64,000 nucleotides of DNA from CAVQXR01 sp963717955 (lineage in GTDB: Bacteria; Actinomycetota; Thermoleophilia; Gaiellales; Gaiellaceae): the NCBI GenBank assembly GCA_963717955.1, contig CAVQXR010000001.1:310001-374000 (forward strand), written 5' to 3'. The position numbers and the translations under genes are program-made. The notes beneath the pieces are model-generated. The model was not told the origin of the DNA and searched no databases. It was given only the letters and a program-made list of their open reading frames with translations. This document shows, piece by piece, positions 53,658 through 61,374 of the stretch (positions are counted from its first letter, which is position 1; each line of letters opens with the position of its first letter).

Positions 53658-54908
53658 GTGTTCTCCGATCATGCTCGCATCCATGTCCAGGCCGGCCGCG
53701 GCGGGGATGGTGCAATCAGCTTCCGACGGGAGAAGTACGTCCCGAAGGGCGGGCCGGACGGCGGGGACGGCGGCGGCGGCGGCGATGTCGCGCTCGTCGC
53801 GGACGCAGACCTGCGGGATCTGTCGTTCTTTCGCGGCCGGGGCGACTTCCGCGCCGGGCGCGGCCGCCACGGCGGGGGCAGCAACCGGAGCGGCGCGAGC
53901 GGTCGGCCGATCGAGATCCGGGTTCCGGCCGGAACCCAGGTGCTCGACGACGCGGGCGGATTGATCGCCGACCTCGCGAGTGCGGGCGCCCGCGTCGTCG
54001 TGGCGCGTGGCGGGCGCGGCGGTCTCGGCAATCAGCGGTTCTCGACCGCGATCCGGCAGGCGCCGAGGATCGCGGAGCCCGGCCTCCCGGGCGAGGACGC
54101 CATGATCGAGCTCCGGTTGAAGCTCCTCGCCGATGCCGCGCTGCTCGGGTTTCCGAACGCCGGCAAGTCCTCGCTGCTGCGGCGGATCTCGAATGCGACG
54201 CCGAAGGTGGCCGACTACCCGTTCACCACCGTCGCACCGGTCCTCGGGACCGTAGAGGCTCCCGATGGGAGGCAGCTCACGGTTGCCGACGTGCCCGGCC
54301 TGCTCGAGGGCGCCAGCGCGGGCGCCGGGCTCGGTCACGAGTTCCTCGCGCACCTCGAGCGTGCCCGGCTGCTCGTCCATGTCGTGGACGCCCACGAGGG
54401 AGATGCTGACGAGCGCTTCCGGACGATCGACGCGGAGCTGCGGGCCTACGGTGCGGGCCTTCCCGACCGGCCGCAGCTCGTCGTGCTGAACAAGGTCGAC
54501 CTGCTCGCCGAGCCGCCCCGCTTCGAGCTCGAAGACCCGCGCATCGTGGGCACGGTTGCGACCTCGACGGTGACCGGCGAGGGGATCGACGATCTGAAGC
54601 GCCTCCTGTTCGAGCGGATCCCGGAGGCCGTCCCGGTCCCCGAGTCGGCCGACCAGGGGCTGGCGGACTACCTCGTCTACCGCCCGCGGTCCCCGAGGAG
54701 CCGGGCGTTTCGGGTCCTGCGAAGCGACCGCGGGTTCCTCGTCACGGGGCGGAATCTCGCGTCCGTGTCCGCAGAGGAGATCGACCAGGCCCTCGCCGAC
54801 GCGGGCGCGAGGTCCGGCGACCAGGTGACGATCGGCGACGAGATCCTCGAGTACGTGGGCCAACCCGGGCGCGGCCAGGGGCCCGGCGGTGAGGGGGCCG
54901 GCGCGTGA
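53658..54908 (+). CDS. obgE: GTPase Obg/CgtA
   Basis: Ribosome-assembly and stress GTPase, 416 residues. Glycine-rich Obg fold (1-158; RREKYVPKGGPDGGDGGGGG), G domain with G1 GFPNAGKS at 164-171, switch YPFTTVAPVLG, G3 DVPGLLEGAS, G4 NKVD, and a C-terminal OCT domain (about 340-416; FRVLRSDRGFLVTG) found in some Obg proteins. GTG at 53658 fits the conserved FSDHARIHVQAGRGGDGA opening. Overlaps nadD by GTGA. Confidence 0.96.
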   Translation: MFSDHARIHVQAGRGGDGAISFRREKYVPKGGPDGGDGGGGGDVALVADADLRDLSFFRGRGDFRAGRGRHGGGSNRSGASGRPIEIRVPAGTQVLDDAGGLIADLASAGARVVVARGGRGGLGNQRFSTAIRQAPRIAEPGLPGEDAMIELRLKLLADAALLGFPNAGKSSLLRRISNATPKVADYPFTTVAPVLGTVEAPDGRQLTVADVPGLLEGASAGAGLGHEFLAHLERARLLVHVVDAHEGDADERFRTIDAELRAYGAGLPDRPQLVVLNKVDLLAEPPRFELEDPRIVGTVATSTVTGEGIDDLKRLLFERIPEAVPVPESADQGLADYLVYRPRSPRSRAFRVLRSDRGFLVTGRNLASVSAEEIDQALADAGARSGDQVTIGDEILEYVGQPGRGQGPGGEGAGA

Positions 54909-55507
54909 GGGTCGGCCTCCTCGGCGGGGCGTTCGATCCGCCCCACGAGGGCCATCTCGTGCTCGCGGCGGAGGCGATGCGGCACTTCGAGCTCCGGCTC
55001 GTGGTCGTCGTCGTCACGGGCACGCCGCCGCACAAGGACGTCGAGACGCCGGCAGCGACCCGCTACCGTCTCGCAGAGGCCGCGTTCGCCGGGCGGCCGG
55101 GCGTCGAGGTCTCTCGCTGCGAGCTCGACCGGCCCGGGCCGTCCTACACCGTGGACACGGCCCGGTGGGCCCGCGACCGGTACGGCCGGGACGTCGTCTT
55201 CCTCGTGGGCGCCGACGAGTTCGCCTCGTTCCTCTCCTGGCACGATCCGCAGGGAGTTCTCGAGGCCGTCCGGCTGGGCGTGGCCACCCGACCGGGATCC
55301 CCGCGCGCACGGCTGGAGGCAGTGCTCTCGCGGCTCGGCGCGCCCGAGAGGGTCGAGCTGTTCGACATCCCGTCGATCTCGGTCGCCTCGACGGACCTTC
55401 GCGCGCGCGTCGCGCGCGGCGAGCCGATCGACGGGCTGGTCCCCTCGGCGGTCGCCGAGCTCATCGCCGAGCTCGGCCTCTACCGCGACCCGGCCGCAGC
55501 CGTTTGA
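54905..55507 (+). CDS. nadD: Nicotinate-nucleotide adenylyltransferase
   Basis: Makes nicotinic acid adenine dinucleotide, the penultimate NAD intermediate; that same dinucleotide is the substrate of LarB in this organism. 200 residues. Nucleotidyltransferase motifs GGAFDPPHEGHL and a C-terminal ISxTxxR-like block (SISVASTDLRARVARG). GTG at 54905 is coupled to obgE. Standard obg-nadD-rsfS order. Confidence 0.96.
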   Translation: MRVGLLGGAFDPPHEGHLVLAAEAMRHFELRLVVVVVTGTPPHKDVETPAATRYRLAEAAFAGRPGVEVSRCELDRPGPSYTVDTARWARDRYGRDVVFLVGADEFASFLSWHDPQGVLEAVRLGVATRPGSPRARLEAVLSRLGAPERVELFDIPSISVASTDLRARVARGEPIDGLVPSAVAELIAELGLYRDPAAAV

Positions 55508-55567
55508 CCCGCGTCCCCCCCGGCCGGTAGGCTCCGGCGAGGCCCGTCCACGGCGCGTGGAGACCAC

Positions 55568-55924
55568 CTGACCCCCATCGAGCTGGCACGCCGGATCGCT
55601 GCCCTCGCCGAGTCGAAGCTCGCGAGGGAGATCGTGATTCTCGACATGCGAGCGGTGGTTTCCTACACGGACTACCTCGTCATCTGCACGGGCCAGACGG
55701 GCCGCCAGACGAAGGGGATCTACGACGAGGTCCGCGAGCGGCTCAAGCATGACGACCGCATCCTGCCGCGGACCGCCGCCGGCGAGCGCGAGGCGATCTG
55801 GATCGTCGCCGACTATCTCGACGTGGTCCTCCACGTCTTCACGCCCGAGGCGCGTGCCTACTACCGGCTCGAGGAGCTCTGGGGCGACGTCCCCTCGGTC
55901 GAGCTCGAGGTGGCGTCGGCGTAG
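55568..55924 (+). CDS. rsfS: Ribosome silencing factor RsfS (possible CTG start)
   Basis: Binds L14 and blocks subunit joining in starvation; 118 residues. Core: ILDMRAVVSYTDYLVICTGQTGRQTKGIYDEV and VADYLDVVLHVFTPEARAYYRLEELWGD. The family N-terminus MTPxELA is present as LTPIELARRIAALAESKLA, but its first codon is CTG (55568), with GGAG five bases upstream. The first canonical start, GTG 55634, would cut into the conserved fold, so CTG initiation is proposed. Confidence 0.88.
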   Translation: MTPIELARRIAALAESKLAREIVILDMRAVVSYTDYLVICTGQTGRQTKGIYDEVRERLKHDDRILPRTAAGEREAIWIVADYLDVVLHVFTPEARAYYRLEELWGDVPSVELEVASA

Positions 55925-55986
55925 CGGGAGCCCGGGACGACTCGCTGTTGTCCGATCGGACAACTATCATCGTCGAACGAGGCTCG

Positions 55987-56433
55987 ATGACCCTCACCAC
56001 CGATCACAAGGGCGCGATCGCGGAGTCCGCGGTGGTGCACGCCGCGGTCAAGATCGGTCTGGGCGTGTCGATACCGCTTGCCCCGCAGCGGTACGACCTC
56101 GTCCTGGACGTGGGCTCGCGGCTCCTGCGCGTGCAGTGCAAGTGGGCCGCTCGTGATGGAGGCGTCGTTGTCGTCCGCTGCTACACGTCGCGCCGGGATC
56201 GCGGAGGCTTCGTGCATCGCGGGTAGGACGCGGAAGAGATCGATGCCGTTGCCGCGTACTGTGCGGAGCTCGACCGCTGTTACCTGATACCCGTGTCGGT
56301 ACTCGGCGGCCAGCGGAACGTGCAGTTGCGGCTCGAGCCAGCCGCCAACAACCAAGAGCGTGGAATCCGGTGGGCCGACCGGTACGAGCTCGGCTCGGTA
56401 GACTGGGACGAGTTCAGACTCTCGGGGCCATAG
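55987..56433 (+). pseudogene. PD-(D/E)XK group I intron-type endonuclease, interrupted by a stop
   Basis: Free-standing homing-type endonuclease related to the I-SspI/PDDEXK_5 group. The frame from ATG 55987 starts LTTDHKGAIAESAVVHAAVKIG; the active site is RYDLVLDVG then LLRVQCKWA, where QxK replaces ExK as in I-SspI. A TAG at 56224-56226 (codon 80) interrupts; beyond it the frame continues in family style (AAYCAELDRCYLIPVSVLGG, then NVQLRLEPAANNQERGIRWA) to TAG 56431-56433. A C-to-G change of a tyrosine codon explains the break, either real decay or error. The last 10 bases lie inside tRNA-Ala. Confidence 0.78.
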
Positions 56434-56496
56434 CTCAGCTGGGAGAGCGTCTGGCTGGCAGCCAGAAGGTCACGGGTTCGAATCCCGTTGGCTCCA
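56424..56496 (+). tRNA. tRNA-Ala (anticodon GGC)
   Basis: 73 bases: acceptor GGGGCCA/TGGCTCC (one G-U), D-arm GCTCAGCTGGGAGAGC, anticodon stem TCTGG/CCAGA with loop CTGGCAG (anticodon GGC, codon GCC), T-arm ACGGGTTCGAATCCCGT, discriminator A. No intron. Its first 10 bases are shared with the upstream endonuclease frame. Confidence 0.96.
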
Positions 56497-56600
56497 TTTC
56501 CCCGGTGCCCGAGGGGAACCCCGAGGAGGGAGCCTGTCGATGCGAACGGCGAGCCCGCTGCGGGTTCCTGCCCTCGGCGCGCCGCACCCCTCGAATCTCT

Positions 56601-56696
56601 TGAGAGCTCGTTTGAGGATGAAGCCTCGTGTTGCCGTGACGTCGCGCCCGCCCACCGCGCCCCGGCGACGAAAGGTCATTCTGAGACGAGCTCTCA
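56601..56696. repeat. 96-bp element with terminal inverted repeats
   Basis: TGAGAGCTCGT at 56601-56611 and its exact complement at 56686-56696, extended inward by a further 10 imperfectly paired bases. The interior has no reading frame. It sits between tRNA-Ala and a small minus-strand gene, whose TGA stop is the outer end of the right repeat. The rest of 56497-56600 shows nothing recognisable. Confidence 0.5.
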
Positions 56697-56843
56697 GCCG
56701 CGACCGCCCAGCGAGCTCCCGACCACGGAGAACAGCGCGAGCGCCGCAAAGAGCACGAGCGCCGTGTACGGGTCCCAGAGCGCGACGAGCGTCGCAGCGG
56801 CGTTGATCGGAACCCGCGAAGCCCGTTCTCGCGCGCGATTCAA
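56694..56843 (-). CDS. Possible small membrane protein (49 aa)
   Basis: From a TTG at 56843: a basic N-terminus (NRARERASR), then INAAATLVALWDPYTALVLFAALALFSVVG as one hydrophobic segment. Third positions are nearly all G or C in this frame, supporting coding, but no ribosome site is clear and the start is uncertain. Divergent from the metallophosphoesterase gene. No family recognised. Confidence 0.4.
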   Translation of the reverse strand: MNRARERASRVPINAAATLVALWDPYTALVLFAALALFSVVGSSLGGRG

Positions 56844-56908
56844 CCGCGACCGGACCCGGCCGCGCCGGGTCCCGTCGCCGGCCCGGTTCCCGCGGGTACC
56901 GTGAGGTG

Positions 56909-57727
56909 ATGCGTCTGCTCGCCGCGCTCGCCCTCGCTTCGGCGGTGCTCGTCTGGGCGGGTCATGGGTCGGCCGCGACGAGGATCCTTGCGGTCGGGGA
57001 CTACGGAGTGGGCGGTGCGACCGAGCTCGCGACCGGCACGGCGATGAAACGCCTCGAGCGCCGGTATCCCGCGTCGTTGCTCGTGACGCTCGGCGACAAC
57101 GACTACACGGAGAGCCCGGCTGCGTTCCGGCGCAACTTCGCCGCCGCGTTCGGCTGGCTTGCCGGCTCCGGCGTCGACGTCGCCGGCGCGCTCGGCAATC
57201 ACGACGTCGTCGTCGACGGCGGAGCCTACGTGATGTCCGTGCTCGGGATGCCGTCGCGCTACTACACGCGGCGCATCGACGCCGCCGAGCTGTTCGTGCT
57301 CGACTCGAACACCGTCGATGCGACCCAGACCTCCTGGCTGCGGAGGCGGCTCGCCGCATCGACTGCCCGCTGGAAGATCGTGGTGCTCCACCATGCGCCG
57401 TTCGTCTGCGGGTTCCACTCCGGCGACGATCGGGTGGTGTCGCGCTGGGTCCCGCTCTTCGAGCGCTACGGGGTTCGACTCGTGCTCGCAGGCCACGAGC
57501 ACAGCTACCAGCGGTTTCTCGCGCGCCGCGGCGTCACCTACGTCGTTCACGGCGGCGGAGGGGCGTTCCCGTATCCACCGGCCCGCTGTCCGGCGGGCTA
57601 CCCGACCCGTGCCGCGTCAAGGCTCGGGTTCGGCTTCCTGTCGATCGTCGTCTCGCCGGAGCGGCTCATCGTGTCCGCGATCACCCAGCGGGGACAGCGG
57701 GTGGACCGGGTCGCGCTCGACCGCTGA
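56909..57727 (+). CDS. Secreted calcineurin-like metallophosphoesterase
   Basis: 272 residues with an N-terminal signal peptide (LLAALALASAVLVWAGHGSA). Metal motifs of the purple-acid-phosphatase-like group: AVGDYGVGG (D), LVTLGDNDYTE (GDN), GALGNHDV (GNHD), VVLHHAPF and LAGHEHSYQRF (GHEH). A dinuclear metal centre and phosphomonoesterase or phosphodiesterase activity outside the membrane are likely. ATG at 56909 is 6 bases after TACCGT (56897-56902). Natural substrate unknown. Confidence 0.88.
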   Translation: MRLLAALALASAVLVWAGHGSAATRILAVGDYGVGGATELATGTAMKRLERRYPASLLVTLGDNDYTESPAAFRRNFAAAFGWLAGSGVDVAGALGNHDVVVDGGAYVMSVLGMPSRYYTRRIDAAELFVLDSNTVDATQTSWLRRRLAASTARWKIVVLHHAPFVCGFHSGDDRVVSRWVPLFERYGVRLVLAGHEHSYQRFLARRGVTYVVHGGGGAFPYPPARCPAGYPTRAASRLGFGFLSIVVSPERLIVSAITQRGQRVDRVALDR

Positions 57728-57862
57728 GCACCTCCGCTCCGCGCGACCAGGGCGGCCGCCGAGGTACGAACTGCCGGCTCCGCGGGATCCTTGCATCGAG
57801 TTCATCCCGAGCCTGCGGCGCGGGTGGGGTAGGCCGCAGCCCAGTCGCTAGGATCATCCACG

Positions 57863-60301
57863 GTGGACCGGTACGAACCAGCGGCGATCGAGGCCAGGTG
57901 GCAGGCCGTGTGGGAGCGCGAGCAGGCGTTCGCCGTTCCGAACCCGGAGCCGTCCGCCGGCGACCCGGGCAGGCCGCGCACCTACGTCCTCGAGATGCTC
58001 CCGTACCCGTCGGGCGATCTCCACATGGGCCACGTCAAGAACTACACGCTCGGCGATGTCGTCGCCCACGTCCGCCGCCGATCCGGTTACGACGTCCTGC
58101 GTCCGATGGGATACGACTCCTTCGGGCTTCCCGCCGAGAACGCCGCGATCCGGGAAGGTGAGCACCCCCGCGTGATCACGGATCGCAACATCGCCGCGAT
58201 CCGGCGGCAGATGCGCCGGATGGGCTGGGCGATCGACTGGAGCCGGGAGCTCTCGACGTGCGAGCCGGACTACTACCGCGGCACGCAGTGGCTGTTCCTC
58301 GCCTTCTACGAGGCCGGCCTCGCCTACCGGAAGGAGGCGCCGGTCAAGTGGTGTCCGAGCTGTCAGACGGTGCTCGCGAACGAGCAGGTCGTCGACGGCG
58401 CCTGCGAGCGCTGCGGCACCGAGGTCGAGGCGAGGAACCTCGAGCAGTGGTTCTTCCGGATCACGGAGTACGCCGACCGCCTGCTCGACGAGATGGCGCT
58501 GCTCGAGTCCTGGCCGGACCGCGTGCTCACGATGCAGCGAAACTGGATCGGGCGCTCCGAGGGCGCGGAGGTCTACTTCCGGATCGACGAGCTGGGCGTC
58601 GAGGTCCCGGTCTTCACGACCCGGCCGGACACGCTCTTCGGCGCGACCTTCTTCGTGCTCGCGCCCGAGCACCCCCTCGTCGTGGACCTCGTCCGAGGCA
58701 CGGAGCACGAGCAGGCCGTCCTCGAGTACGTGCGACACGCCGGAGCGCAGACGGCGGTGCAGCGGGCGAATCCCGATCGGGAAAAGACAGGGGTCTTCAC
58801 CGGTCGCACGATCACGAACCCGGTGAACGGTGAGCAGCTTGCGGTCTGGGTCGCGGACTACGTCCTCACGGAGTACGGAACGGGCGCGATCATGGCCGTG
58901 CCCGGGCACGACGAGCGCGACTTCGAGTTCGCCGACCGATTCGGGCTGCCGGTCGTCCAGGTGGTCGCGCCGCGCGACGGCTCCGCGGTCGAGCTGCCGT
59001 ACGTCGAGAAGTCGACCGACGCCGTCTCCGTGAACTGCGGCGAGTTCACGGGACGCCCGACCCCGGACGCGATCGCCGGGATCGTCGCCTGGCTCGAGGA
59101 GCGCGCGCTCGGACGCGCCACGGTCGGGTACCGGCTGCGCGACTGGCTGCTTTCACGCCAGCGTTACTGGGGCTGTCCGATCCCGATCGTCTACTGCGCG
59201 AGCTGCGGCACGGTGCCGCTGCCGCGCGATGAGCTGCCGCTCCTGCTGCCCGAGATCGACGACTACCTCCCGAAGGGCCGCTCGCCGCTCGCGGCGGCGG
59301 AGGAGTGGGTGTCGACCGCGTGCCCTTCCTGCGGTGGCCCCGCGCGCCGAGAAACGGACACCATGGACACCTTCGTCGACTCGTCCTGGTACTTCCTGCG
59401 CTACACGGATCCCACGAGCCCGGAGCTGCCCGTGCGGCGCGAGGTCGTCGACTACTGGGCGCCGGTGAACCAGTACATCGGCGGGGTGGAGCACGCGATC
59501 CTCCATCTGCTCTATGCCCGCTTCTTCACGAAGGTGATGAACGACCTCGGGCTCGTGGGGTTCCGCGAGCCCTTCCTCCGGCTGTTCACCCAGGGGATGA
59601 TCTACCGGTTCGGCGCCAAGATGTCGAAGTCCAGGGGCAACGTCGTCGCGCCCGACGAGCTCGTCGATCGCTTCGGCGCCGACGCGCTCCGCCTCTACAT
59701 CCTCTTCATGGGCCCGGCGGAGGACGATGCCGAGTGGCAGGACATGGGCATTCAGGGCACGGCCCGGTTCCTCGCCCGGCTCTGGAGCGCCGTCGGCGAC
59801 GTCACCGCGACCGCCGGCGGGGTGACGGGCGGGACGCCGCTGGCGCGGAAGGCTCACCAGACGATCGCGAAGGTGACCGACGACATCGATCGACGCTTCC
59901 ACTTCAACACGCCGATCGCCGCGGTGATGGAGCTCGTCAACGAGCTCCTGAGAAGCCCGTCCGATCCGGCCGCGCGGTTTGCCGCCGAGACGGCCGTCAG
60001 CCTGATCCAGCCGTACGCGCCCCACGTCGCCGAGGAGCTGTGGGAACGGCTCGGCCATGAGCGGCTCTGGGAGGCGCCATGGCCGGCGGCCGATCCGGCG
60101 GAGCTCGAGCAGGAGACCTTCGAGCTGGTCGTCCAGGTCAACGGCAAGGTGCGCGATCGGATCGAGGTCGCGGTCGGGCTCGGCGACGACGAGCTGGTCG
60201 AGCGGGCGAAGGCGCTCCCGAACGTCGCGCTCCACATGGACGGCAAGGATGTCCGCCGGGCCGTCGTCGTCCCGGGGAAGCTCGTCAACCTCGTCGTGTG
60301 A
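57863..60301 (+). CDS. leuS: Leucyl-tRNA synthetase
   Basis: Charges tRNA-Leu; class I synthetase of bacterial type, 812 residues, complete. HIGH motif PYPSGDLHMGHVKNY; zinc-type cysteines CPSCQTVL and CERCGTEV; editing domain TTRPDTLFGATFFVLAPEHP; KMSKS motif AKMSKSRGNVV. C-terminal QVNGKVRDRIEV is the usual tRNA-contact end. GTG at 57863 is 8 bases after TAGGAT (57849-57854). Convergent with holA. Confidence 0.97.
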   Translation: MDRYEPAAIEARWQAVWEREQAFAVPNPEPSAGDPGRPRTYVLEMLPYPSGDLHMGHVKNYTLGDVVAHVRRRSGYDVLRPMGYDSFGLPAENAAIREGEHPRVITDRNIAAIRRQMRRMGWAIDWSRELSTCEPDYYRGTQWLFLAFYEAGLAYRKEAPVKWCPSCQTVLANEQVVDGACERCGTEVEARNLEQWFFRITEYADRLLDEMALLESWPDRVLTMQRNWIGRSEGAEVYFRIDELGVEVPVFTTRPDTLFGATFFVLAPEHPLVVDLVRGTEHEQAVLEYVRHAGAQTAVQRANPDREKTGVFTGRTITNPVNGEQLAVWVADYVLTEYGTGAIMAVPGHDERDFEFADRFGLPVVQVVAPRDGSAVELPYVEKSTDAVSVNCGEFTGRPTPDAIAGIVAWLEERALGRATVGYRLRDWLLSRQRYWGCPIPIVYCASCGTVPLPRDELPLLLPEIDDYLPKGRSPLAAAEEWVSTACPSCGGPARRETDTMDTFVDSSWYFLRYTDPTSPELPVRREVVDYWAPVNQYIGGVEHAILHLLYARFFTKVMNDLGLVGFREPFLRLFTQGMIYRFGAKMSKSRGNVVAPDELVDRFGADALRLYILFMGPAEDDAEWQDMGIQGTARFLARLWSAVGDVTATAGGVTGGTPLARKAHQTIAKVTDDIDRRFHFNTPIAAVMELVNELLRSPSDPAARFAAETAVSLIQPYAPHVAEELWERLGHERLWEAPWPAADPAELEQETFELVVQVNGKVRDRIEVAVGLGDDELVERAKALPNVALHMDGKDVRRAVVVPGKLVNLVV

Positions 60302-60360
60302 TCCGTGTCGGGATGCGGGCGCCCAGACGCCCGCGACCGGTGTCGCGCCCCAGCTCCCGG

Positions 60361-61374
60361 TCACGTCGCCCGGATCTCGCGACCGGTCGTGACGTGGACG
60401 ATCGCGTGCTCGAGCTCGAGGACGGCACTCACCCGGCTGCCGCCCTTGATGCGGTGGTCGAGATCGGCCATGCGAATGAGGGCATCCGCCAGCTCACGGC
60501 CGGTGAACCTCGCGGCCTGGGCGGCCTGCTTGCGCGCCGGGAACTCGTTGCGCATGCCAAGTCGCTGCGCGATCTCGCGAACGTCGAGATCCTGCTCCAG
60601 CAGGCTGTGGACGGCCCGCACGCTTGCGATGTGGGCGGCAAGCCTGGCCGAGATCGAGAACGGCTCGTCCCTGTCGTGGAGCATCGCCTCGCACGCGGTG
60701 AGCGCGGCAGCGACATCCCGTGCACCCCAGGAGTCGACGAGCTCCCAGGCTCCGGCCTCGATCTCCGGCACGGCGAGCGCCTCGACGTCCCTCGTACCGA
60801 TCGCGCCGCCGGACGACCACCCGACGAGCTTTTCGATCTCGTTGCGCAGCACGAACGTGTCCTCGCCTGCGACCTCGACCAGCCGGTCGGCGACGTCTCG
60901 GCCGACCTGCACCCCTTCGGCGGCGAACTGCTGCTGCACCCACTTGGCGTAGTCGGGAACCTCTCGATGGCGTTCTCGCCGCGTCGGGATGTCGTACCGC
61001 AGTACCCGTCCGGCCCGCTCACAGACCGCCTCGAGCCCCGCCGGGAGCTTTTCGGGTGCTCCGACGAGCGCGAGCACCGCCCCGGGCGTGGGGCTGGATA
61101 CGTAGGCAGTGAGCGCGGCGACGTCGTCCTTCTTCCAGCGTTCGACGCCGTCGACGACGACGAGCCGCTCGCCGCCCCCGAAGAGCCCGAGCGCGTTCGT
61201 CGACGCGACCGCTTCGGCGGCGGAGGACGTATCCGCCGAGAGCCGGTCGACCGAGCCGGCCTCGAAGCGCGCGCGGAGGCGTCGCAGCGCGAGCTCGAGC
61301 TTCGGAAGGTCGTTTCCCGTGAGGAAGTACACGGGCTCGAGCGCTGGTGTCGCCACGAACGAACCATACGTCAC
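60361..61374 (-). CDS. holA: DNA polymerase III subunit delta
   Basis: Clamp-loader subunit that opens the beta clamp; 337 residues. Typical opening PVYFLTGNDLPKLELALRRLR, then VVDGVERWKKDDVAALTAYV and LRNEIEKLVGW; helical collar SISARLAAHIASVRAVHSLLEQ to the C-terminus RMADLDHRIKGG. GTG at 61374 overlaps comEC's stop (GTGA); comEC-holA adjacency is very common and helps the call. Confidence 0.93.
   Translation of the reverse strand: MTYGSFVATPALEPVYFLTGNDLPKLELALRRLRARFEAGSVDRLSADTSSAAEAVASTNALGLFGGGERLVVVDGVERWKKDDVAALTAYVSSPTPGAVLALVGAPEKLPAGLEAVCERAGRVLRYDIPTRRERHREVPDYAKWVQQQFAAEGVQVGRDVADRLVEVAGEDTFVLRNEIEKLVGWSSGGAIGTRDVEALAVPEIEAGAWELVDSWGARDVAAALTACEAMLHDRDEPFSISARLAAHIASVRAVHSLLEQDLDVREIAQRLGMRNEFPARKQAAQAARFTGRELADALIRMADLDHRIKGGSRVSAVLELEHAIVHVTTGREIRAT

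Noticed and set aside
53202..54863. Long antisense frames opposite obgE, mreB, clpX, leuS and others
   Set aside because: GC-rich DNA gives long antisense frames; these lack family features, and the sense genes are certain.
56370..56603. A 77-residue frame containing AIAQLGERLAGS
   Set aside because: It is the translation of the tRNA-Ala gene, a well-known artefact.
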